DNA of 9,563 nucleotides from JAADEM01 sp965371855 (GTDB lineage: Bacteria > Bacteroidota > Bacteroidia > Bacteroidales > Marinilabiliaceae): contig CBDUZZ010000107.1 in assembly GCA_965371855.1 (NCBI GenBank), forward strand, positions 1 to 9,563. Direction: 5' to 3'. Below, piece after piece: positions 1 through 5,599 of the stretch. Each line of letters begins with the position of its first letter. Within the stretch, counting starts at the first letter, position 1. The position numbers were made by a program, and so were the translations under genes. The notes under the pieces are model-generated. The model searched no databases. It saw nothing but the letters and a program-made list of their open reading frames with translations, and was not told the DNA's origin.

Positions 1-429
1 CTTAATGGAGAAGCTATTTATGCCAGCAAACCCTGGAAAATTTATGGAGACAATCTCAATTCTCACCTTAAGCGTATTGATGAAGATGTGAGTGAAGCTG
101 ATCTTGAAGCGTTGAAAAAGAAAGGTACCAGCGAACAATTTAACGAAAGAGGCATAAAATCTCCGCCATACGGACACAATGAAGTGAGGTTTACCACCAA
201 TGGTAACAGCTTGTTCATTTTTGTGATGAACCCAAATGAAGAGGCTATTGAACTAACTTCATTGGGATTAAACTCGGAATACGCGCCCAAAAAGATTAAA
301 TCGATTAAGATGTTAGGTAGCAATACTAAAATAGAGTTTACGCAAAATGCTGATAAACTTATATTGAATGTGCCTGCAAAAAGACCAAACAAATACGCCA
401 CCGTTTTTGAGGTGAAAGGGGCGTTGTAA
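1..429 (+). CDS. Alpha-L-fucosidase (GH29 type), C-terminal part only
   Basis: The frame is open from the first base and ends at TAA 427-429, so only about the last 142 residues are present. The opening NGEAIYASKPWKIYG matches the stretch that links the catalytic barrel of GH29 alpha-L-fucosidases to the C-terminal beta-sandwich domain, and VRFTTNGNSLFIFVMN is the typical first strand of that sandwich. The tail (KIKSIKMLGSNTKIEF, then LILNVPAKRP and FEVKG) fits the same domain. GH29 enzymes release terminal alpha-L-fucose from glycans and are usually exported in Bacteroidota. The catalytic residues and any signal peptide lie outside the window, so activity cannot be judged. The likely next gene in the same operon (464 onward) is broken. 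A GTG at 88 is an internal codon, not the start. The family call rests on recalled motifs. Confidence 0.82.
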   Translation, partial: LNGEAIYASKPWKIYGDNLNSHLKRIDEDVSEADLEALKKKGTSEQFNERGIKSPPYGHNEVRFTTNGNSLFIFVMNPNEEAIELTSLGLNSEYAPKKIKSIKMLGSNTKIEFTQNADKLILNVPAKRPNKYATVFEVKGAL

Positions 430-458
430 AAAGGCTTAAGTAATTTCAAAAAGCCTTT
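428..458 (+). terminator. Stem-loop right behind the fucosidase stop
   Basis: AAAGGCTT (430-437) pairs perfectly with AAGCCTTT (451-458) across a 13-base loop, starting at the base after the stop codon. The 3' side has only TTT followed by AAATC instead of a long T run, so it is a weak intrinsic terminator at best. It could instead be an mRNA stabilising or attenuating hairpin between two operon genes. Confidence 0.35.
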
Positions 459-463
459 AAATC

Positions 464-556
464 ATGAACAAAACTTTAAATAAAATAATTATAGTTTTTT
501 CAATAATAACTGTAAACGCCCAACAGTAGCCCATTCTAAAACATTACGACATTTGA
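464..556 (+). pseudogene. Orphan signal-peptide start of a lost secreted protein
   Basis: ATG at 464 opens a 21-codon reading frame that looks like a complete type I signal peptide: basic start MNKTLNK, hydrophobic core IIIVFSIITV, and a plausible cleavage site VNA before QQ. It then stops at TAG 527-529. In the same frame after the stop comes PILKHYDI and a second stop, TGA 554-556, so the reading continues as protein-like for eight codons before it is lost. The position, 34 bases after a fucosidase gene on the same strand, suggests the 5' end of another exported enzyme of a polysaccharide-use locus. The rest of that gene is absent; the toxin-antitoxin promoter begins where the similarity ends (about 545-550). 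What the lost protein did cannot be told. A real 21-residue peptide is possible but less likely. Confidence 0.5.
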
Positions 557-587
557 CGTATTTATTTGTTTATTTGTCGTATCTTTG
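545..587 (+). promoter_or_regulatory. Promoter and likely operator of the Xre/RES module
   Basis: TATCTTTG at 580-587 is an exact match to the Bacteroidota -7 element TAnnTTTG. The best -33 candidate is TTTG at 552-555, but the 24-base gap is longer than the usual 19-21. Over it lie a direct repeat, ATTTGACGTAT (551-561) and ATTTGTCGTAT (572-582), with one mismatch and a period of exactly 21 bases, and an inverted pair TACGACA (545-551)/TGTCGTA (575-581). Two similar sites two helical turns apart, overlapping the -7 element, are what a self-repressing Xre antitoxin would bind. Binding is inferred. Confidence 0.5.
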
Positions 588-601
588 AAAAAAAAGAAAC
601 C

Positions 602-1015
602 ATGAAAACTGATAATTTAACATTTAAGTCTTTAGATAATAATGATATCTTTAAGTTGATTAATACAACCAGGACTGGGATAGATTATGAAACATTTCAC
701 AGGTTGACAGGAAATTTCCCTTTAAATTCAACAGATTGGTCAAGAATACTTAATGTGTCAGAAAGAACAATACAGAGATATAGACGTGAGAAGAAGAGAT
801 TTGACTCAATACATTCCGAAAGGCTTTTATTAATTATGTTATTGTTTAAAAAAGGAATAGATATTTTTGAAAGCAAATCTAATTTTATTGAGTGGATTAA
901 TTCAAAAAATATCTCGTTAGGTGGAATTACACCAATCAGTATTTTAGATAGTGCATTTGGGATTAATATGATTAAGGATGAGTTGTTGAAAATAGAGCAC
1001 GGAGTATTATCATGA
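602..1015 (+). CDS. Xre-type antitoxin (MbcA/ParS/Xre family) of an Xre/RES module
   Basis: This 137-residue protein has the two parts of this antitoxin family. An N-terminal helix-turn-helix lies around residues 35-65 (WSRILNVSERTIQRYRREK). The C-terminal toxin-binding domain carries the family pattern FIEWINSKNISLGG, then TPISILDSAFG, and ends in LLKIEHG. The family binds and blocks the partner RES toxin and represses its own operon. I start at ATG 602 and not at the in-frame TTG 566, because 566 lies upstream of the -7 element at 580-587 and would not be transcribed from it. The last four bases (ATGA) overlap the toxin start, indicating coupled translation. The gene is very AT-rich: bases 841-900 hold 12 G or C of 60, against 30 of 60 at 4201-4260 in the mutase gene. 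This fits horizontal acquisition. Confidence 0.86.
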   Translation: MKTDNLTFKSLDNNDIFKLINTTRTGIDYETFHRLTGNFPLNSTDWSRILNVSERTIQRYRREKKRFDSIHSERLLLIMLLFKKGIDIFESKSNFIEWINSKNISLGGITPISILDSAFGINMIKDELLKIEHGVLS

Positions 1016-1470
1016 TAGTTTTTAGATTAGCAAAACAAAAATATTCTGATGATTTATCAGGAATTGGTGCAAAACTAACAGGAGGAAGATGGAACAATAA
1101 AGGAACAACGGTTCTTTATACTTCGGATTCTAGAGCATTATGTACGGCAGAAATAGCAGTCCATATGCCAATAGGATTAATACCAAAAGATTATTTCATC
1201 ATAACGATAGAAATACCAGATATAATACCTTTTGCACAAATAGACAGAAAAGCATTACCTAAAAAGTGGGATGATTTTCCATATTCAAGTATAACACAAA
1301 ACATAGGAGAAGATTTTATTTCAAAAAGAGAATTCCTAGCCCTTAAAGTTCCGTCAGCCGTTGTTCAAGGAGATTATAACTATTTATTAAATCCCTTGCA
1401 TAAAGATTTTGAAAAAGTTAAGTTAATTAGAAGGGAAAGATTCAATTTTGATAAACGACTTTTTAGATAG
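1012..1470 (+). CDS. RES-domain toxin (NAD-degrading type)
   Basis: This 152-residue protein is the usual length for a stand-alone RES toxin. The N-terminus MIVFRLAK gives the conserved Arg5. The hallmark TGGRWNNKGTTVLYTS spans residues 23-38 with Arg26 and Tyr36, and Glu47 follows in ALCTAEIAVH. Ser115 lies in LKVPSAVV, and NPLHKDF (127-133) is the conserved end of the domain. Characterised relatives such as MbcT consume NAD+ and stop growth unless held by the Xre partner. All residues I would expect for the active pocket are present and the frame is unbroken, so the toxin looks functional. It overlaps the antitoxin gene by four bases, and this antitoxin-first order is standard for the family. 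The reaction is known for the family; here it is inferred. Confidence 0.88.
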   Translation: MIVFRLAKQKYSDDLSGIGAKLTGGRWNNKGTTVLYTSDSRALCTAEIAVHMPIGLIPKDYFIITIEIPDIIPFAQIDRKALPKKWDDFPYSSITQNIGEDFISKREFLALKVPSAVVQGDYNYLLNPLHKDFEKVKLIRRERFNFDKRLFR

Positions 1471-1548
1471 AAAGCACAACTGCCAATAAATAGGACTCTG
1501 AGCGGTCTGCAATGCCTGTGCCGAAGTTTTGCGGCAACCCGGCGATGA

Positions 1549-1647
1549 GTCCCGGTTGAACTACATTTCGGCAAGCTCAATGTATGGGGGTGCAAAAGGG
1601 ATAAAAGATGTTATGTCCCGGTTGAACTACATTTCGGCAAGCTCAAT
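1549..1647. repeat. 33-bp direct repeat, two perfect copies with a 33-bp spacer
   Basis: Identical 33-bp copies occupy 1549-1581 and 1615-1647, each starting GTCCCGGTTGAAC and ending CGGCAAGCTCAAT. The gap (1582-1614) is also 33 bp, giving a 66-bp period. The TTCGGCAAGCTCA part resembles dispersed intergenic repeats in this phylum (recalled, not searched). Only two copies exist, there are no cas genes, and the repeat has no clear internal dyad, so I do not call a CRISPR array. Confidence 0.75.
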
Positions 1648-1761
1648 ACAGTGCATCCCGGGCAAATTTCTATGTACTTATCGAGGGGTTTGAATGTTTT
1701 CTCAATGATTTTATGGGAGGAGTGGTTAAGAGAAAAGCGCTGATATTTCACTTTTTACAAA

Positions 1762-1780
1762 CCTGTCTGCGACAGGCAGG
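1762..1780. repeat. 19-bp palindrome CCTGTCTG-CGA-CAGGCAGG
   Basis: Eight-base arms around the loop CGA pair fully apart from one G-T pair. It is the sister of the copy at 5121-5139 (17 of 19 bases identical), and both are followed by C. It ends 12 bases from the stop codon of the kinase gene. It might therefore act as a 3' mRNA hairpin for that gene, but on the - strand it is followed by TTTGTAAAAA and not by a clean T run. Confidence 0.65.
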
Positions 1781-1792
1781 CTTGATAAGCTT

Positions 1793-2704
1793 TCAACGAA
1801 CAAACCCTTCCGGAACATAATTATCCATCGTTTGACATACAGCAGAAGAAAAGGAAATGCCTGATTGAATTAAAGGTTTCCAATCCGTAATTTCAAGTGT
1901 GTCATTAGTTTTTTTAATCCCTTCCTTTATAAGTGCATGAATAATTCCTGCATTAAAATTGTCGCCGGCACCAACCGTGCTTACAGTCTCTATTGGCCGC
2001 ACATCAAATTTTTGATGATTTTCTTGGCTGAATGTATGTACCTGTGAAGAATTAGCTGTAATGATTAGGTTTGGGCAAAAAGCACTGATCTTTTTATAGA
2101 TATTTTCTGGGGAAGTTTCTCCATAAATATTATGAAAATCTTCATCACTGCCTCGGATGATGTCTGCCAGTTTAAAGTTTTCTTCAATGGTTTTTATCAG
2201 TTGTTGTTTGTTTCCATGTTGTAGATGCACAGACCTAAAATTGGGATCGTAAAATATTGTTGCACCTGCTTTCTTAGCTCGTTGTACAATATTTAATACA
2301 TTGGGGCGGACATCGGGATTGATACCGTAAAAGGAACCAAAAAGAAGATAGTCACCGGGGGTGAAATCGGGAGTTTTAAAAGGTTGTCTTTTGATAGAGT
2401 CATCTTTAAAAAACTGATATTGGGCTTCATTCTTCTCATTCAGATAAGCTAAAGCTAAAGTTGACTTTCCATTCAACTGATTGATGAACTCTGTTTTTAC
2501 CCTATTGTCTTTTAGAAACGAAATAATTCCATCGGCAACCAGATCATTGCCTGTTTCGGATATCATATATACATCCTGTCCCACACGTGCCAGAGATACA
2601 AGAGCATTCAATACACTTCCGCCTGCTTTTGCCGCAACAGGTTGCATATCCTTAAAAAGAATGTCGTAAACTGTTTCGCCTAATCCGAAAATACGTGAAT
2701 TCAT
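1793..2704 (-). CDS. PfkB-family carbohydrate kinase (fructokinase/ribokinase-like)
   Basis: The protein has 303 residues, normal for the family. The N-terminal signature is seen in AGGSVLNALVSLARVG (about 27-42), which lies in the sugar-binding region. The C-terminal signature is VGAGDNFNAGIIHAL: G245-A-G-D248 forms the anion hole, and Asp248 is the catalytic base that activates the sugar hydroxyl for transfer of phosphate from ATP. The usual DTxGAGD reads STVGAGD here, so the first Asp is replaced by Ser. The substrate cannot be read off; fructose is the first guess given the phosphohexomutase encoded nearby on the same strand. The start is ATG at 2702-2704, followed at once by the IFGLGETVYDI strand expected at a PfkB N-terminus. 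It is separated from the upstream hydrolase gene by 198 bp of repeats, so co-transcription is uncertain. Confidence 0.85.
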   Translation of the reverse strand: MNSRIFGLGETVYDILFKDMQPVAAKAGGSVLNALVSLARVGQDVYMISETGNDLVADGIISFLKDNRVKTEFINQLNGKSTLALAYLNEKNEAQYQFFKDDSIKRQPFKTPDFTPGDYLLFGSFYGINPDVRPNVLNIVQRAKKAGATIFYDPNFRSVHLQHGNKQQLIKTIEENFKLADIIRGSDEDFHNIYGETSPENIYKKISAFCPNLIITANSSQVHTFSQENHQKFDVRPIETVSTVGAGDNFNAGIIHALIKEGIKKTNDTLEITDWKPLIQSGISFSSAVCQTMDNYVPEGFVR

Positions 2705-2790
2705 AAAGTTTAAAGTTTGTCAAGTAGCAGATTGTGATAGTTACTTTGTTTTTCAATTCTCATTACTATATTTTCACCCACACCAACCTC

Positions 2791-2824
2791 CCGTTATATT
2801 AACGGAACAGGCTCTCCCGGGAGG
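2791..2824. repeat. Two small palindromes in the hydrolase-kinase spacer
   Basis: CCGTTA-TAT-TAACGG (2791-2805) is a perfect hairpin and CTCCCGGGAG (2814-2823) a perfect 10-bp palindrome. CCTCCC (2788-2793) can also pair with GGGAGG (2819-2824) to enclose both. The site is 3' of the hydrolase gene on the - strand. There is no T run, so it could be a processing or stability hairpin or a dispersed repeat. Confidence 0.4.
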
Positions 2825-2847
2825 GGAATAAATCACCTAATCAACGA

Positions 2848-2879
2848 ATCATCATATCACCACATCATCATATCACCAC
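2848..2879. repeat. Tandem 16-bp repeat in an ATCA-rich tract
   Basis: ATCATCATATCACCAC occurs twice head to tail (2848-2863 and 2864-2879) inside a longer low-complexity tract of ATCA/CACATCA words from about 2830 to 2899. It lies between the hydrolase stop and the kinase start, both on the - strand. It probably arose by slippage; no coding potential is seen. Confidence 0.75.
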
Positions 2880-2902
2880 ATCAGCTAATCATCACATCAA
2901 TA

Positions 2903-3445
2903 CTATTTCACCAACTTACTTATAGCCTTAAACTCATCAGTTCCGGCTTTACGTGCCAGTTCAAACAGTATTGACTCGTATGTTGAGAGGTAGATACCTT
3001 CCTGTTGCATGCGTATCAGGGCAATATCTTTATTTGCTTTAGTTCGTGAGCTTATGCAATCAGTTACAACTACCGGGTGGAAACCACGCTCTTTCAAGTC
3101 GATGGCTGTTTGCAGTACACAAACGTGTGACTCTATTCCGGCAATTATTACATCCCGTTTGGTTGATGTTTCCAGCTTTTCGATGAATCTTGGATTATCA
3201 CAACAGCTAAAAGAAATTTTTTCGTAATGGGGAAACTCTTCAACTTGCTTGGTAATGGATTCAACCGTTTTGCCAAGTCCTTTTTTGTATTGTTCAGTTA
3301 CCAGAATAGGAATATTCAGCAACTTCAATCCCTGAATGAGGATGTTAGTGTTTCTTACAACATCATTTTTTTCATGCATGTGAGGCACCAGTTTCTCCTG
3401 TATGTCAATTATTACTCCGATTGCGTTATCTCTGTGTATTCTCAT
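2903..3445 (-). CDS. Isochorismatase-like cysteine hydrolase
   Basis: The 180-residue protein matches the isochorismatase-like fold. The catalytic triad of the superfamily is visible: Asp14 in GVIIDIQEKL, Lys76 in YEKISFSCC, and Cys109 in GIESHVCVLQTA, the nucleophile region with its conserved bend. TDCISSRT (128-135) and the C-terminal ESILFELARKA (157-167) are also typical, and closest to the ISOC1/hydrolase branch rather than to true isochorismatases or nicotinamidases. The substrate is unknown. The gene starts 53 bp after the phosphohexomutase stop on the same strand, so the two are probably co-transcribed. A functional link is not evident from the sequence. Start ATG 3443-3445 gives the usual short N-terminus before the first strand. 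Confidence 0.85.
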   Translation of the reverse strand: MRIHRDNAIGVIIDIQEKLVPHMHEKNDVVRNTNILIQGLKLLNIPILVTEQYKKGLGKTVESITKQVEEFPHYEKISFSCCDNPRFIEKLETSTKRDVIIAGIESHVCVLQTAIDLKERGFHPVVVTDCISSRTKANKDIALIRMQQEGIYLSTYESILFELARKAGTDEFKAISKLVK

Positions 3446-3466
3446 GGTGTTTGGATTTGTGGATTT

Positions 3467-3494
3467 ACGATTTATGACATACGATTTATGACAT
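3467..3494. repeat. Tandem 14-bp repeat ACGATTTATGACAT
   Basis: Two perfect copies lie head to tail at 3467-3480 and 3481-3494 and fill about half of the 53-bp spacer between the mutase stop and the hydrolase start. A partial echo, ACGATTTAT, is seen at 3533-3541 inside the end of the mutase gene, so the tract may have grown from it. Confidence 0.75.
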
Positions 3495-3498
3495 TTGT

Positions 3499-5019
3499 CT
3501 ATTTTACATTAAGAATAGGTATAATATCAAGATACGATTTATCTTTCAAAAATTCAACTAATCTTGAGGCAATGTTTTTCACTCCGCCTTCAATGTCAGA
3601 TTCGATGTTAATGGGGATTACAGGATCGTGAAGCGATAGGCGCATCAACAGCCAGCCCTCCTCATCTTCATTAGTACAGGAGATACGTATTCCTTCGTAG
3701 TTGGGTTTTACAATTTCCCAACCCTCTTTTTCTATGGTATAACTTTCAAGTTCACTGATAACTTTCTCTCCGAATGTTTTAAAATCCTCTTCGAGTATCT
3801 TCAATCTGAACTCTCTGCTTTCGGCGGGTCTTGGCAGTTCCTCTATCAAACTTTCAAGTGTTCTGTGATGTTTTCTTAACTGAGCCATCTTTATCACTAT
3901 CTTGGTTGCGAGGTAAGCACCGTCATCGAGGAAGAAATTATCTTTTATGGCAGCATGACCTGATGTCTCAATTGCCAGGTGACAATCTTCACCTTCGTTA
4001 TTTAGCCGTACTGCCTCATTTATCACATTTTTGTATCCGCGCTTAAAACGGTGATGTTTACCTTCGAGATGTTCATTGATGAACCAGGTAACTCCGTTTG
4101 AAGTAATGGAGTCTGTTACTATAGTTGTTCCCGGGTTTTCATCCAAAACAATGGCAGCGCTAAGGGCAACCAGCTCGTTGCGACCGATAGCATTGCCTTT
4201 ACTGTCAACCACTGCTGCGCGATCAACATCGGTATCAAAGATAATGCCGAGATCGGCTTCTCTCCCTTTTACAGCAGAGCAGATTGATGCCATCGCCTCT
4301 TCGTTTTCAGGATTTGGTACGTGATTGGGGAATGTGCCATCAGGGTCAAGGAACTGACTGCCTTTTATGTCTGCACCCAGTTTTGCAAGTACTTTGGTGG
4401 TATAAAAACCACCTGCTCCGTTACCTGCATCTACAATAATGCGGAACCCTTTCAGGGGGTGGTCGTAATCCTCGGTATTAACAGCCTTTTTAATTTTATC
4501 TGCGAGGATATCGGAATAAACAGAAATGAAGTCAACTACTTCTACTGTGCCCTTTTGTTGAACTTCTGTTCCTGTATGGTTTTTGGCCATCTCAAGCAGT
4601 TCGGAGATATCACTTTTCTCCAGTCCGCCATCTTTAGTGAAGAACTTCATCCCGTTGCGATTGTATGGCAGGTGAGAGGCAGTTAGCATAATTGCACCAT
4701 CGGTATTAAACGGTGAAGTTATGGTAGTCATGAACATTGCCGGTGTAGATGCCATTTCACAATCAAGAGCATTAGATCTCGTTCCGGTGATACCCTCTAA
4801 CAGAGCTTTTTTCAGTTCAGGACCCGACAGGCGGGAGTCGATGCCAACAGCAATGGTAATCTCTTTTTTGTTCAGTCTTTTCGACAGCCACTGAACAAAT
4901 ATCTGCCCGAGAGTTGAAACTGTTTCAGGAAACAGATTTACAGGTTCGCCTTGCACACCATCGATAGCAACGCCCCTGATGTCTGAGCCATTTTGAAGTT
5001 TTTTCCAATTGTATGTCAT
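3499..5019 (-). CDS. Alpha-D-phosphohexomutase (phosphomannomutase/phosphoglucomutase type)
   Basis: At 506 residues the protein shows all four family loops. The phosphoserine loop is TASHLPYNRNGMKFF (113-127) with Ser115 as the phosphorylated residue. The magnesium loop is DTDVDR (262-267). The sugar-specificity loop is ETSGH (351-355). The C-terminal phosphate-binding part is RLSLHDPVIPINIES (460-474). Domain 2 opens with RIIVDAGNGAGG (193-204). The enzyme moves phosphate between C6 and C1 of glucose or mannose, feeding GDP-sugar and polysaccharide synthesis. Two loops differ from textbook forms: TASHLP for TASHNP and RLSLHDP for the usual RPSGTEP. I recall the SHLP form from a plant/bacterial subgroup, so the substrate is uncertain. 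The start is ATG 5017-5019, with NGSDIRG close behind as usual. A MITE-like element begins 38 bp upstream. Confidence 0.9.
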   Translation of the reverse strand: MTYNWKKLQNGSDIRGVAIDGVQGEPVNLFPETVSTLGQIFVQWLSKRLNKKEITIAVGIDSRLSGPELKKALLEGITGTRSNALDCEMASTPAMFMTTITSPFNTDGAIMLTASHLPYNRNGMKFFTKDGGLEKSDISELLEMAKNHTGTEVQQKGTVEVVDFISVYSDILADKIKKAVNTEDYDHPLKGFRIIVDAGNGAGGFYTTKVLAKLGADIKGSQFLDPDGTFPNHVPNPENEEAMASICSAVKGREADLGIIFDTDVDRAAVVDSKGNAIGRNELVALSAAIVLDENPGTTIVTDSITSNGVTWFINEHLEGKHHRFKRGYKNVINEAVRLNNEGEDCHLAIETSGHAAIKDNFFLDDGAYLATKIVIKMAQLRKHHRTLESLIEELPRPAESREFRLKILEEDFKTFGEKVISELESYTIEKEGWEIVKPNYEGIRISCTNEDEEGWLLMRLSLHDPVIPINIESDIEGGVKNIASRLVEFLKDKSYLDIIPILNVK

Positions 5020-5057
5020 AATTAGTTTAAATGTTTTTAAAGCCGTTCCTAACGGTA

Positions 5058-5224
5058 GACCAATGTCAATTAGTTAAGGTTTATGCTAATAAATATCCGT
5101 CATTGCGAACGATAGTGAAGCCTGCCTGCTACAGGCAGGCAATCTATTTGTATTAAGTAACAAGATTACTTCGTCGTTCCTCCTCGTAATGACGATTATT
5201 TTTCTTAACTAAATTACATTAGTC
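5058..5224. mobile_element. MITE-like element with 21-bp terminal inverted repeats and nested hairpins
   Basis: The left end 5058-5078 (GACCAATGTC... ending TTAG-TTAAG) and the right end 5204-5224 are inverted repeats with 18 of 21 bases paired. Inside lies a second imperfect inverted pair: 5098-5120, CGTCATTGCGAACG onward, against 5163-5194, ending CTCGTAATGACG. Inside its left arm is a third, perfect palindrome (5121-5139). GGTA sits just outside both ends (5054-5057 and 5225-5228), a possible 4-bp target duplication; the wider match CGGTAGAC (5053-5060 and 5224-5231) would allow other boundaries. At 167 bp with no gene, it fits a non-autonomous element mobilised in trans. The inner part resembles CATTGCGA...AATGACG repeats common in many bacteria (recalled). 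Confidence 0.6.
5121..5139. repeat. 19-bp palindrome CCTGCCTG-CTA-CAGGCAGG nested in the element
   Basis: The eight-base arms pair perfectly around CTA. It interrupts the left inner arm: without it the arm would read GTGAAG-CAATCT, which pairs with AGATTACTTC at 5163-5172. So it seems to have been inserted into an older repeat. The sister copy is at 1762-1780. Confidence 0.7.
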
Positions 5225-5273
5225 GGTAGACAAGTTATAGTTAAATGTAAAGTTAATTAATCTGATAGTTTTA

Positions 5274-5420
5274 CCGCAAAGTACGCGAAGTTTTACGCAA
5301 AGAACACAAGGTTTTCTTTTTATTTCCAAAGGGATAGATTTTTGCTTATGTCATTGCGCACCTTGCGATATACCTTGCGATTGTTGCGGTTAATTTTAGT
5401 TTCACGCAAAGGACGCAAAG
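5274..5420. repeat. Degenerate CGCAAAG repeat clusters
   Basis: Short units CCGCAAAG (5274), ACGCGAAG (5283), ACGCAAAG (5295) and ACACAAG (5304) form one cluster; ACGCAAAG at 5404 and 5413 form a second. Units start 9-12 bases apart within each cluster. Such tracts are common between genes in Bacteroidota (recalled). No function is evident. Confidence 0.55.
5351..5402. repeat. Left copy of a 52/55-bp direct repeat around the hydrolase gene
   Basis: It begins TCATTGCG, contains CACCTTGCGATAT and ends TTTTAGTTT. Against 7196-7250 it shows 46 of 52 identical bases plus one 3-base gap. Internally it repeats the word CCTTGCGA. Confidence 0.75.
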
Positions 5421-5468
5421 CTTCATCGTATAAAAATATTATTTTCTGTCAAAAAACAACGTAAAATC

Positions 5469-5500
5469 ATTGACAAACCCTCATTTCACAACTAACTTTG
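5469..5500 (+). promoter_or_regulatory. Bacteroidota-type promoter for the secreted hydrolase
   Basis: ATTG at 5469-5472 (consensus TTTG), a 20-base spacer and TAACTTTG at 5493-5500 (exact TAnnTTTG) match the phylum's main sigma-factor promoter in both sequence and spacing. Transcription would start near 5507 and leave a leader of about 90 bases before the ATG at 5600. No riboswitch-like fold was recognised in that leader. Confidence 0.65.
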
Positions 5501-5599
5501 TTTATCTTTTAAGTTAATATTCCGTTTGGACAATGGAAAGAGAAGTTCCCTCAGTTAATTCTGAATTATAAATTATCAGAATAATTAAAATTTATAAGT

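Larger units (their letters stand above)
1471..1792. other. Gene-free stretch between converging genes, made of repeats
   Basis: The RES gene (+) and the sugar-kinase gene (-) end towards each other here. The 322 bases hold the two-copy 33-bp repeat (1549-1647) and the 19-bp palindrome (1762-1780). A frame is open from 1502 to 1690 (63 codons, through both repeats) but has no convincing start or protein-like pattern. The first 80 bases after the toxin show nothing recognisable. This is probably the right-hand edge of the imported toxin-antitoxin segment, but no junction can be fixed. Confidence 0.6.
5020..5599. other. 580-bp intergenic spacer packed with repeats
   Basis: This spacer lies between the diverging mutase (-) and hydrolase (+) genes and holds no gene I can support. 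From left to right it contains a small hairpin CCGTT-CCT-AACGG (5043-5055), the MITE-like nested hairpin (5058-5224), CGCAAAG-type repeats (5274-5420), one copy of a 52-bp repeat (5351-5402) and a promoter for the hydrolase (5469-5500). No clear promoter for the mutase was found in the 38 bp left between its start and the element. Confidence 0.7.

Noticed and set aside
63..449. 128-residue open frame on the - strand
   Set aside because: Antisense to the fucosidase C-terminal domain, which has clear family motifs.
517..523. GCCCAAC like an integron attC core next to the toxin-antitoxin module
   Set aside because: No matching GTTRRRY core nearby and no second site after the toxin gene; it is explained as codons of the signal-peptide frame.
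566..601. In-frame upstream TTG start for the antitoxin
   Set aside because: It lies upstream of the -7 element TATCTTTG and would add residues without family similarity; ATG 602 fits better.
1380..1595. Open frame on the - strand over the toxin 3' end
   Set aside because: It overlaps the RES coding end and a repeat and has no recognisable features.
1549..1647. CRISPR array (33-bp repeats, 33-bp spacer)
   Set aside because: Only two copies, no cas genes or leader in the window, and the repeat end resembles dispersed intergenic repeats.
1502..1690. 63-codon open frame through both 33-bp repeats
   Set aside because: No convincing start codon or protein-family pattern; it is open because the repeat period is a multiple of three.
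5043..5055. Hairpin CCGTT-CCT-AACGG in the mutase leader as a riboswitch or attenuator
   Set aside because: Too short, with no further conserved structure or T run; noted only as a small hairpin.
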